This document shows, one piece after another, positions 1-9,463 of a stretch of DNA of 64,000 bases (positions within the stretch are counted from its first letter, which is position 1; every line of letters begins with the position of its first letter). Source of the stretch: Pseudomonas sp. SCA2728.1_7 (GTDB lineage Bacteria > Pseudomonadota > Gammaproteobacteria > Pseudomonadales > Pseudomonadaceae). The notes under the pieces are model-generated. The model saw only the letters and a program-made list of their open reading frames with translations. It had not been told where the DNA came from and did no database searches. The DNA lies in contig NZ_CP073104.1 in NCBI RefSeq assembly GCF_018138145.1, positions 3,596,001 to 3,660,000 of the forward strand, written 5' to 3'. The position numbers were made by a program, and so were the translations under genes.

Positions 1-2
1 TT

Positions 3-185
3 CTGGTGAAAAAAGCCTTGGCCAGCGGTCATGTTTGCCTGAGCCCCGGCGTCGATCCGGTGCGCGCCAGCTTCCAATTGCTGTTCGCGCAGCCTGGCGT
101 GGCCAGTGCTATTGTCGGCACGATCAATCCGCTGCACCTCGCCCACAACGTTGCGACCGTTGCCCAGGTCCTACGTGGTCACTGA
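3..185 (+). CDS. Aldo/keto reductase, C-terminal fragment (5' end outside window)
   Basis: The reading frame is open from the left edge and stops with TGA at 183-185, giving the last 60 residues. The segment LLFAQPGVASAIVGTINPLH is the typical C-terminal signature of NADPH-dependent aldo/keto reductases, where the barrel closes and the cofactor phosphate is bound, followed by a helix (HLAHNVATVAQVLRG). The catalytic Tyr/Lys/His region lies to the left of the window, so substrate cannot be judged. It is followed 31 bp later by a co-directional gene and may be co-transcribed with it. Confidence 0.8.
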   Translation: MVKKALASGHVCLSPGVDPVRASFQLLFAQPGVASAIVGTINPLHLAHNVATVAQVLRGH

Positions 186-216
186 CGCCGCCTCGCGGCC
201 TTAAGCAGGAGCCGAT

Positions 217-1179
217 ATGCCGCGCACGCTCATCAGAAAGAACCCAAGCAACTTCAAGACCCTGCCGCTGTTCGTCGAAGCCACCCCCGAAGGCCTGACC
301 TATCAGAGCGTCGGCATGCCGCTGAACTTCGCGCAGACCTTGCAGCGGCGCAAACCGGTGAGCGTGGCCGATACCGAGCGCTTCTCGCTGGAACTGGCCA
401 ACCTCGGCGTTTCGGTACGCCTGACCCTGCATTGGCAGAATCGCGACTATTGGGTGCTGGTGCGCCAACGCCGACAGGATCGCGGCGACGTCGTGCTCAA
501 GTTGATTTCCGGTTACGTGCCGGCCCACGAATTGAATATTCCGCTGCACACCGCCATTCAGGAAATTGCCGAAGAGTGTTTGCTCGAGACGCCAGAAGGC
601 TGGCTCGGCGGACGCTTCAACGACACTTGGCTGCCGGCGCCCTACTCGGCGGCGTTGCACTACCGCGAGGCTTTGCCGTTTCGCCTGACGCCATTGTCCG
701 GCTCGGCGCGCCCCATACGCAGCGCCAATCTGCAATTGCTCGAACGGCCTCGGGCCTACGTGCACCTGCCGACCGCCTCATTGCAATTGATCTACGATCT
801 GCGCCTGGATGTGCCCAAGGAAGCAAAATCCTTGAGCCTGTTCCACGTTGACGAGCGTCTTGAGGGTGATCAACTGGTGGCCCGACTCGACCGCAAGCGC
901 CCCGACCTGTACTTGATGCCACTCAAGGACGGCGCGCCACTGGCCGAGTTGTACACGCTCAAGCGCGACAAACTCATACCGGCCAGCACCCGAGGTCTGT
1001 ATCTGGCCGAGAGCTTTGCCACCCAAACCGGCTGGGTCGTGCGCGAGGAGCGGATACGCTGGAAGGACTGGTTGGTGCAACAGGGCCTGCAACCGGCGAA
1101 AGCCCCGCGTCAGGGTCTCAAGCAGCTGAGTATCAAGGCGCTGCGATTAGTCGGGCTGGGTAAAAAAACCGCCAAATAG
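217..1179 (+). CDS. Conserved protein with Nudix-like motif (often labelled 'metal ABC transporter ATPase' in pseudomonads)
   Basis: A 320-residue protein with ATG start, preceded by an AGGAG-type ribosome site (about 206-210). Homologues in Pseudomonas are often named metal ABC transporter ATPase, but no Walker A, ABC signature or Walker B can be seen. Residues 98-123 (SGYVPAHE then TAIQEIAEECLLE) resemble a Nudix box, Gx5E...xExxEE, with a spacing two residues longer than the consensus and Gln in place of Arg. This suggests a diverged Nudix hydrolase fold. No signal peptide or membrane segment is visible; the C-terminal tail is basic. Function unknown. It converges on the LPS gene at 1184. 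Confidence 0.7.
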   Translation: MPRTLIRKNPSNFKTLPLFVEATPEGLTYQSVGMPLNFAQTLQRRKPVSVADTERFSLELANLGVSVRLTLHWQNRDYWVLVRQRRQDRGDVVLKLISGYVPAHELNIPLHTAIQEIAEECLLETPEGWLGGRFNDTWLPAPYSAALHYREALPFRLTPLSGSARPIRSANLQLLERPRAYVHLPTASLQLIYDLRLDVPKEAKSLSLFHVDERLEGDQLVARLDRKRPDLYLMPLKDGAPLAELYTLKRDKLIPASTRGLYLAESFATQTGWVVREERIRWKDWLVQQGLQPAKAPRQGLKQLSIKALRLVGLGKKTAK

Positions 1180-1186
1180 CGGTTTA
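1162..1186 (-). terminator. Compact terminator for the LPS gene cluster at the convergent gene ends
   Basis: AAACCGC (1166-1172) pairs with GCGGTTT (1179-1185) around a 6-nt loop. On the minus strand the stem is followed by a run of seven T (complement of 1162-1168). The stem overlaps the stop codons of both convergent genes (1179 and 1184), so it is a very economical intrinsic terminator for the minus-strand cluster. Confidence 0.65.
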
Positions 1187-1984
1187 GCGCCGGCGATCCC
1201 ACCAGGTGCGCAACCCGGCGAAGAAATGGAAGTAGCGGTTTTCGCGCTTGCCCATGCCGCGCTTGGGCGAAAACGATTCTTCGGCAAAGGCACCGGTAAT
1301 GCGCACCCGTGATGCCTGGGTCGGCAGCGTGCAGATTTTGGCATCGACCTGCTGCAGGGCATATTTGAGCAAGCGCTCGGAATGCAGCTTTCGGCCTGTC
1401 GCCTTGCAGAAATCGAAAATGCGCTCGATCCGCTTGCCGTACGCGACGTATGTATCGCGCCCGCAAATCGCAAACCGGTCGTTCAAGCCGCCCCACCACT
1501 GCCAGTCCGGAATATAAGCGTTGTGCTTGCGCACCTCAGGATGAGCGAAGACATAGCGTGGCAATGCGTTGTGAAAGAAATTGTCGGGGCGCACGAACAC
1601 GACGAAATCCGGGTTGAAGGATTCGATCATGGTGGTCACGGTGTGCAGCGAATTGAGCTGATAGATCAGATTGCGCAGCGACGCATAGTCATCAGCCCAG
1701 GTATCGCCCTGCGCTTTGACCTGCTCGAAATCCCAGCGCTCCAGCACCCCCTCGGTCGAGGTCAGCGTGCCGGTCATGGATTCGAAGGGCTGGTAATTAT
1801 CCGCCGTCAGCTCGCCTTTCTCGCCGGAACGCGAGTTCTGCACCTCATCGATCTGGTACAGGTGGTAGAAGCACTTTACGTCGCTGCCCGCAGGCAACTG
1901 CGCCAGCACGTTCTGTTCGATGGAGGGGAAACAGATCGGCGAATTCCTCGGGATCCCGAAAAAAGCCACGGCAATTTTCAACAC
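1184..1984 (-). CDS. Glycosyltransferase-like LPS-locus protein
   Basis: A 266-residue cytoplasmic protein starting with GTG (complement of 1982-1984) and an AGGTG-like ribosome site. The N-terminus (LKIAVAFFGIPR) looks like the first strand of a nucleotide-sugar fold. The stretch FVVFVRPDNFFHN carries a PDN motif that could serve as the DxD-type metal site, and GGLNDRFAICGRDTYVAYGKR resembles the acceptor region of several surface-polysaccharide transferases. It is the last gene of the run hldE, 324-aa GT, 235-aa protein, this gene. Family and sugar are not identified; the glycosyltransferase call rests on these motifs and on location. Confidence 0.6.
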   Translation of the reverse strand: MLKIAVAFFGIPRNSPICFPSIEQNVLAQLPAGSDVKCFYHLYQIDEVQNSRSGEKGELTADNYQPFESMTGTLTSTEGVLERWDFEQVKAQGDTWADDYASLRNLIYQLNSLHTVTTMIESFNPDFVVFVRPDNFFHNALPRYVFAHPEVRKHNAYIPDWQWWGGLNDRFAICGRDTYVAYGKRIERIFDFCKATGRKLHSERLLKYALQQVDAKICTLPTQASRVRITGAFAEESFSPKRGMGKRENRYFHFFAGLRTWWDRRR

Positions 1985-2042
1985 TCAACAGCACCTTTTG
2001 AAAGTAGATCGGGCCTGCTGGCAACCGGATTCACGACATGAC

Positions 2043-2750
2043 TTACTTTTGCCGAAACAGCTTTTGCCACCAGCGCCGGGGCTGCAATGGCACCACGATG
2101 ATGTCCGACTTCTGCAGCCAGTCGCGCTCGTAATCCCACGCATGGCCACCCCACAGCTTTCCTGCTTCGTTGGAAAACCCGAGGGTCATGAGCTGATAGC
2201 TATAACCGGCGTGACCGCGCAACCAGTCGAACAGCACCAGCGTGTTGAAGCCGGTGGAAGGGCCGACATAGCGCTTGCCGCCCGGCCGATCGACCGGGTA
2301 GTTCCACAGCGGCGGCAGTGGAATGCGATCCCAGTACATGGCCACACGTGGCAGTGGACACATCGGTGCGGCGCAGCCCACCAGCATGCTGAAACAGCGC
2401 TCGCTCGCTTGTTCGAACATCCGCTGTACCGGCGGTGCGTAAGGCAGACCAAAAAAATACGCGTCGGGCGCGTTGTAGCCATGCACGAAGACATTGACAC
2501 TGTGCTGGTTGAGCAGCGCTGCCTTGATGCAGGTATTGAAGCTGACGACGACGTCATCGACGCCAATGTTCAGCGCCTGAAAATCTGCCGCCGTGATCGC
2601 CGGATTGTTGGCAATCAAAACGACCCGGGGCGCGCGGCTCAGACAGTCGAGAAATTCTGTGGGCAAAGCCCCCAGAACGGACTGGTCACCACCGGGCAGC
2701 GCATCCAGCGCCATGTGTTCGCCGGGTTGCGACGATTGATGATCCTTCAT
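2043..2750 (-). CDS. Sialyltransferase-motif (GT29-like) protein of the LPS locus
   Basis: 235 residues, no membrane segment. Two stretches recall eukaryotic-type sialyltransferase motifs: VVLIANNPAITAADF...IGVDDVVVSFNT (compare sialylmotif L, VVGNSG...D.V.RFN) and YVGPSTGFNTLVLFDWL followed by LMTLGF (compare sialylmotif S, PSTG...). Such proteins occur in bacterial polysaccharide loci without proof that they transfer sialic acid. The start codon directly follows the TGA of the upstream 324-aa glycosyltransferase, so translation is probably coupled. Role inferred: adding a terminal sugar to the core oligosaccharide. The donor is unknown. Confidence 0.6.
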   Translation of the reverse strand: MKDHQSSQPGEHMALDALPGGDQSVLGALPTEFLDCLSRAPRVVLIANNPAITAADFQALNIGVDDVVVSFNTCIKAALLNQHSVNVFVHGYNAPDAYFFGLPYAPPVQRMFEQASERCFSMLVGCAAPMCPLPRVAMYWDRIPLPPLWNYPVDRPGGKRYVGPSTGFNTLVLFDWLRGHAGYSYQLMTLGFSNEAGKLWGGHAWDYERDWLQKSDIIVVPLQPRRWWQKLFRQK

Positions 2751-3725
2751 TCAGGCTGGCACCTTCATCCCGTAACGCAGTTTCACCCAGAACTTTGTGA
2801 ACGCCGAAGGCGGCTGCCATGGGCGCATCTCACGCTGGATTTCCGTGGCCAGTGCCTGACCGACACGGGCGAAGGAATAGCGGCTTTGCGCGAACTCCTG
2901 GCCGTTGCGGGCAATGCGCTCTGCCAGTTCCGGATCGCTTTGCAGCAGCTTGATTTTTTCCACCGCTTCTTCTTCGCTGCGGTAGAACACGGTGTTGTGC
3001 ATGTCTTCAAAACCGAGCAAGCGGTCTTCTTCGCCCTGACTCCAGGCCAGCAGCACACAGCCGCAGGCCATGGCCTCATAGTTCTTGATCATGAACTCGT
3101 TCATGCCGATGTCGGCACTGACGAAAATCCTGATGCGATTGAGCGTCTGCAGGTACTCCTCACCCGACTTGGTGCGGGTCACCAGCATACCGGTGCGCTT
3201 GGAGAGCGACTCGAGCATGGCTTTGCGCTCGGCATACTCGGTGCTTTTCAGGCTGCCAAGAAAGCCGATCGGAATGTCCCGCTCAACGCCGGTGTTGTGC
3301 AGCATCTGCTCGTCATAGCCTTTGGAAACGAACACCGTGTCGATGCCTTCGGCGAGCATCTTGCGTGCGACCACGGCACCGGACACCAGCGCCCGACAAC
3401 TTGGCAGACGACGATAGAGCCGTGAATACACGCCCCGATATTTACTCGCCGGCATGTAGTTCTGGTAGGCATCGTGCTCGAGAAACACCAGCCCGGGAAT
3501 GCACTTGAGCACCTGCAGTTGCGTGGCCAGACGCTTGACCCGGGAGAAAATCACCACGCGATCAAAGGTCTGGTAATCGACCGAGGCCAGAAACGACCCC
3601 AGATTCAACTGCTGCTGTTTGCTCAAACGATAGATGAAACATTCATCACAGTTCTGCTGCACGATGTCGTAGAGCCGGTCGAGAATGACCCGCTGCTCGT
3701 CCATCACCAGGAGCATGACTTTCAT
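2751..3725 (-). CDS. Glycosyltransferase, GT-B type (GT4/GT1-like), LPS core
   Basis: 324 residues. The C-terminal half has the GT-B donor-binding layout: IPIGFLGSLKSTEYAERK, then a region with NRIRIFVSADIGMNEFMIKNYEAMACGCVLLAW that matches the E-x7-E/'EAMACG' signature of family 4 enzymes, and an ending typical of GT-B proteins (AERIARNGQEFAQSRYSF). The N-terminal half is diverged. Cytoplasmic face of the inner membrane expected. It lies 130 bp downstream of hldE and is directly joined to the 235-aa gene after it. Most likely adds a hexose or HexNAc to the outer core; the specific sugar cannot be told. Confidence 0.75.
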   Translation of the reverse strand: MKVMLLVMDEQRVILDRLYDIVQQNCDECFIYRLSKQQQLNLGSFLASVDYQTFDRVVIFSRVKRLATQLQVLKCIPGLVFLEHDAYQNYMPASKYRGVYSRLYRRLPSCRALVSGAVVARKMLAEGIDTVFVSKGYDEQMLHNTGVERDIPIGFLGSLKSTEYAERKAMLESLSKRTGMLVTRTKSGEEYLQTLNRIRIFVSADIGMNEFMIKNYEAMACGCVLLAWSQGEEDRLLGFEDMHNTVFYRSEEEAVEKIKLLQSDPELAERIARNGQEFAQSRYSFARVGQALATEIQREMRPWQPPSAFTKFWVKLRYGMKVPA

Positions 3726-3855
3726 AAGTTAATTGACCACGCGACGTAGGCAGGCAAGCGCATCGGATTCAAAGCTGCCTACATCAACGGAAACGGTAAA
3801 ATCCCCAAGGCAAAATCCGTTCACACGCAGTACACAACGGTAAAAATTCATCTGA
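3726..3855. other. Intergenic spacer downstream of hldE with an 8-bp inverted repeat
   Basis: GTAGGCAG (3746-3753) and CTGCCTAC (3775-3782) form an 8-bp stem with a 21-nt loop. No T-run follows on either strand, so this is not a convincing intrinsic terminator. It may attenuate read-through from hldE into the glycosyltransferase genes. Confidence 0.4.
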
Positions 3856-5277
3856 TCAACGACTGCGGATCTTCTCGACAATCGCAGTTGTCGAGCTGTT
3901 TTCCACAAGTCCCAAGACCTTCACGGTACCGCCGTAAGCGCTGACGATATCGGCGCCGACCACCTGTTCGATGCCGTAATCGCCACCCTTGACCAGCACG
4001 TCCGGTTTGACCTCGCGCAGCAGGTTTTCCGGGGTGCCTTCAGGGAAACTGATCACCCAGTCCACCGCGCCGAGGCCGGCGAGAACCGCCATGCGTCGAT
4101 CAACGCTGTTGATCGGACGGCCCGGGCCTTTGAGGCGGCTGACCGAAGCATCATCGTTGACCGCGACAATCAGACGATCGCCCTGTGCTCGTGCCTGCTC
4201 CAGATAGGTGACATGCCCGGCATGCAGGATGTCGAAGCAGCCGTTGGTGAAAACGATCCTTTCGTTGTGCGCGCGGGCATCGGCCACGGCGAGCAGCAAC
4301 TGCTCAAGACCCAGCACACCACGCTCGGAACCTTCTTCACGCTGGATGGCGCGACGCAGTTCCGGAGCACTGATGGCGGCAGTACCGAGTTTGCCAACCA
4401 CGATGCCGGCGGCCAGATTGGCCAGCGCAACGGCGTGAGGCAGGTCTTCACCGGCAGCAATCGCTGCGGCCAGGGTAGAAATCACCGTGTCACCGGCACC
4501 AGTGACATCGAACACTTCGCGGGCACGCGCCGGCAGGTGCAGCGCCGGCTGATCCGGACGCAACAGGGTCATGCCATGCTCGCCGCGCGTTACCAGCAGC
4601 GCGCCGAGTTCGAGGTCGTGCATCAGGGCGGCGCCCTTGCTCACCAGCTCATGCTCGTCGACACAACCGCCGACGATGGCTTCGAATTCGCTGAGGTTCG
4701 GGGTAATCAGGCTGGCGCCACGATAGATCGAGAAATCCTTGCCCTTCGGGTCGGCCAGCACCGGGATGTTCTTCGCGCGGGCGGCCTGGATCAGCGCCTG
4801 ATGGTTTTTCAGGGCACCTTTGCCGTAGTCGGAAAGTACCAGCACCTTGATGCCTTCGAGCAGATCAACGACCTGCGAGCCAAGGGCCAGCGCGTCGGTG
4901 GCGAACGGTTCTTCAAAGTCGATACGCAGCAGTTGCTGGTGCCGGCTCATGACCCGCAGCTTGACGATGGTTGGCTGGTGCGCAATGCGCTGGAACAGAG
5001 CGCGTACGCCCGCGCCTTTGAGACTGTTGCTCAGGCTGTCGGCGGCTTCGTCGTCGCCGGTCACACCGACCAGCGACGCCGGCGCACCCAGCGCGGCAAT
5101 GTTCAAGGCAACGTTCGCGGCGCCACCCGGACGGTCTTCGATCTGCTCGACCTTAACGACCGGCACCGGCGCCTCAGGGGAAATCCGTGAGGTTCCGCCA
5201 TGCCAGTAACGGTCGAGCATGACATCGCCGACTACCAAGACCGGGGCTTGATCGAAACGCGGCATGGACAACTTCAT
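3856..5277 (-). CDS. hldE: Bifunctional heptose-7-phosphate kinase / heptose-1-phosphate adenylyltransferase HldE
   Basis: 473 residues, the usual size (about 474). The N-terminal ribokinase-type domain (about 1-320) has [10 protein letters not shown] at 50-59 and the catalytic loop DVTGAGDT at 257-264. The C-terminal nucleotidyltransferase domain (about 340-473) has [13 protein letters not shown] at 343-355, the HxGH site. It makes ADP-heptose for the inner core in two steps: phosphorylation at C1, then adenylylation. The frame stays open upstream, but the family N-terminus [20 protein letters not shown] fixes the start at 5277. In PAO1 hldE directly follows msbA; here mig-14 and dnpA lie between them. 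Confidence 0.97.
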   Translation of the reverse strand: MKLSMPRFDQAPVLVVGDVMLDRYWHGGTSRISPEAPVPVVKVEQIEDRPGGAANVALNIAALGAPASLVGVTGDDEAADSLSNSLKGAGVRALFQRIAHQPTIVKLRVMSRHQQLLRIDFEEPFATDALALGSQVVDLLEGIKVLVLSDYGKGALKNHQALIQAARAKNIPVLADPKGKDFSIYRGASLITPNLSEFEAIVGGCVDEHELVSKGAALMHDLELGALLVTRGEHGMTLLRPDQPALHLPARAREVFDVTGAGDTVISTLAAAIAAGEDLPHAVALANLAAGIVVGKLGTAAISAPELRRAIQREEGSERGVLGLEQLLLAVADARAHNERIVFTNGCFDILHAGHVTYLEQARAQGDRLIVAVNDDASVSRLKGPGRPINSVDRRMAVLAGLGAVDWVISFPEGTPENLLREVKPDVLVKGGDYGIEQVVGADIVSAYGGTVKVLGLVENSSTTAIVEKIRSR

Positions 5278-5341
5278 GGAGCAACCCACATACAAAATGA
5301 ACAGGGGCGCGATATTAACACAGGGTAAAGCGCCGTCCGCC

Positions 5342-6742
5342 TCAATCTGAAAGGTCGCGTACCCAGAACAATTCGTGACGCCGGACCGCTTTGCGGAAAA
5401 ACTCGTTACTGCCTGTGTCAGGCCAGCGGCGACCCGCCAGACCTTGCTGGATCCAGCGGCGCAATTGCCGCTTGAACGCCTGCCCCCCCTGCAGATCGTG
5501 CTCCATGGCCAGGGCCATGGCTTTGTCCAGTTGCACATCCGCTGACAACAGCGGGCTCCATAGCCGGTCAGCCGGCAACGGTTCGATGGCTGGCGGCAGC
5601 GCAATCCCCGCACCGGCAGGCCCCATCGGCCAGCGATCGTTGTCGTGCAGGTGATTGGCGTACATCAGCAGGGTGGCCGGTTTCCAGCTACTCAGCGCGA
5701 TAGCCTGAAGCAGCGCTTGGGTAGACGCTACATGATCACTGTGAGGATCGAGTTCAGGATGGGGCGTCACCACCACTTCTGGACGATAGTGCTCAAGCAG
5801 GGCCTTCAGGTCGCCCAGCAGATTTTGCCAGGTCGGCTGCCCATCGATGTCGGCGGGCAGGGTCAACGGATTGTGCCGGCGCACGCTGCGCACATCGTTT
5901 TCCTGCGACTCACGGGAGCCGAACGCCTTCGCAGGCGCTTCGGCCATCGAGGGCAGTTGCAGGCAGTAATAACCCAATTGCACACAGCGATCGGCAGGCA
6001 CGCCCCCCCACAGCGGGATCACCAGACTGTCCCAACTGCGCAAACGACCCTTCAAACGTGCGGCGGCTGCTTGATCAAGGCCCAGACGCTGAAAGTCTTC
6101 AGCTTCGATCTCGCCCTGGGTCAGGGTGACAATACTGACGTCTTCGCATCGGCTGTACAGGCCGAATGCAGCAAGTTCCGCATCATCGGCATGGGGCGCA
6201 ATGACCATCACCCGCTGGCGGGAATACTCAGGATTGGCCATGACCCACAACACGCCCGTCGCAGCGGGTACGCAATATCGGCCACGCAGCGCCAGAGTCC
6301 CTTGCGCCAGCGCATCGGCCTGACCGGACAGATTAAGGAAACGCCGCCCTTTGACGCCACGCTCGAAGTCCTGGCGATCATCACCCACCTCAACGCAGGG
6401 ATCGAGCCAGCGCCCCAGCCATGTGGATTTCACTTTCAGCTCGAGCACCAGCGTCTCGCCCTGCGCCAGCGGCTCGCTCAGGCGCACCACGCCGCCCTCA
6501 AGGCTCACGGCCTGCCGCGCGGTTTGCGCCGGAAAGTCATAGTGATAGTCGTCAGCAGGCCGGTAGAACAAATGGTCGGCAAACCAGGCCTCGTGTGCGA
6601 CCCAGGCCAGCGCCAGCAACAACGGCACCAGCCACCACGCAACCAGCCATCCGATCAGCAACAACCCCACCAGAAAGGCAATCAGGAACAGACGCTTGTT
6701 GCGCCGATGGGCCTTGAGAAGCTGTTGCTTGCGAGCGCTCAT
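5342..6742 (-). CDS. dnpA: PIG-L (LmbE) family deacetylase DnpA, membrane-anchored
   Basis: 466 residues. A hydrophobic stretch at about 18-45 ([25 protein letters not shown], two closely spaced segments) anchors it to the inner membrane, followed by a beta-rich region and then a PIG-L domain. Zinc-site motifs [12 protein letters not shown] (AHPDDE-like) and [10 protein letters not shown] are intact. The homologue PA5002 (DnpA) of P. aeruginosa is a de-N-acetylase linked to fluoroquinolone-tolerant persisters and to LPS. The start is taken at 6742, just after the stop of mig-14 (6747); an upstream in-frame ATG at 6796 would overlap it. Expected to deacetylate a HexNAc in LPS or its precursors. 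Confidence 0.85.
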   Translation of the reverse strand: MSARKQQLLKAHRRNKRLFLIAFLVGLLLIGWLVAWWLVPLLLALAWVAHEAWFADHLFYRPADDYHYDFPAQTARQAVSLEGGVVRLSEPLAQGETLVLELKVKSTWLGRWLDPCVEVGDDRQDFERGVKGRRFLNLSGQADALAQGTLALRGRYCVPAATGVLWVMANPEYSRQRVMVIAPHADDAELAAFGLYSRCEDVSIVTLTQGEIEAEDFQRLGLDQAAAARLKGRLRSWDSLVIPLWGGVPADRCVQLGYYCLQLPSMAEAPAKAFGSRESQENDVRSVRRHNPLTLPADIDGQPTWQNLLGDLKALLEHYRPEVVVTPHPELDPHSDHVASTQALLQAIALSSWKPATLLMYANHLHDNDRWPMGPAGAGIALPPAIEPLPADRLWSPLLSADVQLDKAMALAMEHDLQGGQAFKRQLRRWIQQGLAGRRWPDTGSNEFFRKAVRRHELFWVRDLSD

Positions 6743-6746
6743 GAAA

Positions 6747-7643
6747 TCAGACCTTGTAGACCGGCACCGTGTGGCACCAGCGATCCTTGTATTCACGGTC
6801 GGCGCGACCGAATGAATAACGCAAAGGCTTGCCCAGCGCTTGCGCGTGCGCCCAGGCCTCTTGGGTGTTGACGAAACTCAGCACACTGCCGGGACTGAAC
6901 TCGCGACTCTGCGGGTCAACGCCACCGTTGATGTATTCCAGCGAAACCCATTGCGGGGCCTCGACGCGGTACAGCACCTGAATGGCCACGGGCGCCGAAT
7001 CGAGCATCGCCACGGAACCGGTCATGAATTCGCGCAGCAAGGTAAAGACTTCAACCAGCCCGGCCTTGCCCGGCACCTCGAAGCCCCAGCGACGCTGGAA
7101 CAAATCGCCATAAGCGGCAGCCTGTTCCTGCGGGGTAAAGTCGGACATCGGCACCAGCGATCCGCCCGCCTCTTCCAGCAGGCGCTGTTCGCGACGCTGG
7201 TTGTAGCGAAACTTCTTCGAATATTCTTCCGGCAACCGGGCCAGGGCCAAACCCTCAGGCTGCGGCTTCAACGTGCTGATCTGCTCGGCATTGAGCTGCG
7301 ATACATAAGCCATGCGCTGGCGCACCGGCACGCTGATATCTGGCGCGATCGGCAGAATGATTTCTGCATTGCCCATGTCCAGCAAGCCACGCTTGCCCTC
7401 GCGCTTGAGCACTTCCTTGGACAAGGCGACATGCCGGCCCCAGCAGGGGATGGCGGCCAGCACCTCACCGCCAACGATCCAGCCCAGGTAACGCAATTCG
7501 ATGCCTAGAAATGTCGACAAGCGCTCGACGACTTCGGGATGCGTGGCAAAGCTGCCGCCGAAATGCTGCCAGGCCTGGGCGTAGCTGTCGCGATCGATTT
7601 CAGTCCAGCCACGCTCGCGAAAGCTGCGAAACATTTTCAGCAT
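6747..7643 (-). CDS. mig-14: Mig-14 family protein (antimicrobial peptide resistance)
   Basis: 298 residues, matching Mig-14 of Salmonella and PA5003 in length and in blocks such as RYNQRREQRLLEEAGG, YGDLFQRRWGF and LRYSFGRADREYKDRWC. The fold is of the acetyltransferase (GNAT/FemAB-like) kind; Mig-14 is a peripheral inner-membrane protein needed for resistance to cationic peptides and polymyxin. The biochemical reaction is not established. The start overlaps the msbA stop by 7 bp; an alternative ATG three codons later (7634) is possible. Its place between msbA and dnpA fits a role in LPS modification or export. Confidence 0.85.
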   Translation of the reverse strand: MLKMFRSFRERGWTEIDRDSYAQAWQHFGGSFATHPEVVERLSTFLGIELRYLGWIVGGEVLAAIPCWGRHVALSKEVLKREGKRGLLDMGNAEIILPIAPDISVPVRQRMAYVSQLNAEQISTLKPQPEGLALARLPEEYSKKFRYNQRREQRLLEEAGGSLVPMSDFTPQEQAAAYGDLFQRRWGFEVPGKAGLVEVFTLLREFMTGSVAMLDSAPVAIQVLYRVEAPQWVSLEYINGGVDPQSREFSPGSVLSFVNTQEAWAHAQALGKPLRYSFGRADREYKDRWCHTVPVYKV

Positions 7644-9463
7644 ACGTTGGTCACGTGCGCCGGTTGTGGCTCGTCACCCTCTTCAAACTCTTTGGCATGC
7701 AGACGGGCGTAATAGCCGTTTTGCTCGAGCAATTGCGCGTGAGAGCCGCGTTCAACGATGCGCCCTTCATCCATGACCAGAATCAGGTCGGCTTTCTCGA
7801 TGGTGCTCAAACGGTGGGCGATCACCAGGGTCGTGCGGTTTTTCACCACATGATCCAGCGCGGCCTGGATATGCCGCTCCGACTCGGTATCAAGCGCAGA
7901 AGTGGCCTCGTCGAGAATCAGCAGCGGCGCATCCTTGAGCAGTGCTCGCGCGATGGCGATGCGCTGGCGCTGGCCACCGGACAGCAGCACGCCGTTTTCG
8001 CCAACCATGGTTTCATAGCCTTGCGGCATCTTGATGATGAATTCGTCGGCATAGGCCTCTGTAGCCGCGCGCTTTACTTCATCGAACGGTGCGCCGGCCA
8101 GATCGCCGTAAGCGATGTTGTTGGTCACCGTATCGTTGAACAGCGTGACCTGCTGGGTCACCAGAGCAATCTGCCGACGCAGGCTGCGCAGGGTGAAATC
8201 CTGCACCTGCACGCCATCAAGCAGGATCTGGCCCTGGGCATGATCATGCTGGTAAAAGCGCGGAATCAGGCTGGCCAGGGTCGATTTGCCACTGCCCGAA
8301 CGCCCCACCAAAGCGACCATTTGCCCCGGCTCGACGACGAAGCTGATGTCGTTGAGTACCGGTTTTTCGGTATCGGGATAGTGGAAGCTGAGGTTACGCA
8401 CTTCCAGACGGCCTTCGAGACGATCCTGCTCGACCGTACCCTGATCCACTTCCGCCGGCTCATCCAGTTGCTCGAAAATACTTTCGGCACCGGCGACGCC
8501 CTTCTGGATAGTCGAACTGACTTCCGACAATTGACGAATCGGTTTAGGCAACAGACCGGCCATGGTGATGTAGGCCACCAGATCGCCCGGCGATGCGTCG
8601 CCGCGAAGGTACAGTACGAGGAACATCACCACGGCCATGGCGCTGTACGTCACCAGTTGCAACATCGGCGTATAAACGGCGCCGGTCTTGGTCATCGTCA
8701 ACTGCTTGTCGGTGTTGCTCTGGCTGGCATCACGAAAGCGATCCTTTTCGTACTGCTCGCCGCCGAAGCTGCGCACAACGCGGTAGCCATGAATGGTCTC
8801 GGACGCGACGTGCGTGACGTTACCCATCGAGACCTGGATCTTCTTGCTCTGCTTGCGGAATTTCTTGCTGGTGCTGTTCACCATCAAACCGATCAACGGC
8901 AGGATGGCGACCATCACCAGAGTGAGCTTCCAGTTCATCCACAACAGCGTGCAGAACAGGAAAATCACGGTCATGCCTTCACGGATGACGACTTTGATCG
9001 CATCGGTTGCCGCACCGGTGACCATCGTCACGTTGAAGGTGATCCGGGAAATCAGGTGACCGGAATTGTTCTTGTCGAAGAAGCGATTGGGCAACTCCAG
9101 CAATTTGTTGAACAGCACCACCCGCAGGTCATGCACCAGGCCCAGAGAAACCCGCGCCAGGAAGAAGTTGCCCAGGTACGAGCCCACCCCCTGCCACAGC
9201 GCGATGAACACAATCATCAGCGGCACGGACTCGAGCAACTGCAGCTTGCCCAGATACGGGTTGCCCGGAAACAGACTGGCTTCAGGATTGGCCAGACCGT
9301 CGACAAAGTATTTGAGGATGTAGGCGAGCATCGGTTGAGTCGATGCGAAGATCAGAAACCCGACGATGCTGAGAAGGAAAAGGCCGGCGTAAGGCCGCAC
9401 GTAAGCCAAAAGGCGGAAATAGATCGCCAGCGTGGACTGGGCTTTCGGTTCAGGACTGCTCAT
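7637..9463 (-). CDS. msbA: Lipid A/core flippase MsbA (ABC transporter)
   Basis: 608 residues with one six-helix transmembrane domain (about 20-330) and one ATPase domain (about 350-590). Walker A GRSGSGKST at 387-395, signature LSGGQ at 494-498 and Walker B LLILDEA at 514-520 are all intact. MsbA flips Kdo-lipid A carrying the core from the cytoplasmic to the periplasmic leaflet. It is the first gene of the minus-strand run msbA, mig-14, dnpA, hldE and glycosyltransferases, and is divergent from the small kinase gene at 9589 over a 125-bp spacer that must hold both promoters. Confidence 0.97.
   Translation of the reverse strand: MSSPEPKAQSTLAIYFRLLAYVRPYAGLFLLSIVGFLIFASTQPMLAYILKYFVDGLANPEASLFPGNPYLGKLQLLESVPLMIVFIALWQGVGSYLGNFFLARVSLGLVHDLRVVLFNKLLELPNRFFDKNNSGHLISRITFNVTMVTGAATDAIKVVIREGMTVIFLFCTLLWMNWKLTLVMVAILPLIGLMVNSTSKKFRKQSKKIQVSMGNVTHVASETIHGYRVVRSFGGEQYEKDRFRDASQSNTDKQLTMTKTGAVYTPMLQLVTYSAMAVVMFLVLYLRGDASPGDLVAYITMAGLLPKPIRQLSEVSSTIQKGVAGAESIFEQLDEPAEVDQGTVEQDRLEGRLEVRNLSFHYPDTEKPVLNDISFVVEPGQMVALVGRSGSGKSTLASLIPRFYQHDHAQGQILLDGVQVQDFTLRSLRRQIALVTQQVTLFNDTVTNNIAYGDLAGAPFDEVKRAATEAYADEFIIKMPQGYETMVGENGVLLSGGQRQRIAIARALLKDAPLLILDEATSALDTESERHIQAALDHVVKNRTTLVIAHRLSTIEKADLILVMDEGRIVERGSHAQLLEQNGYYARLHAKEFEEGDEPQPAHVTNVC

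Noticed and set aside
5278..5613. N-terminal extension of hldE
   Set aside because: The extra 112 codons overlap dnpA on the same strand in another frame and are not HldE-like; the family start is at 5277.
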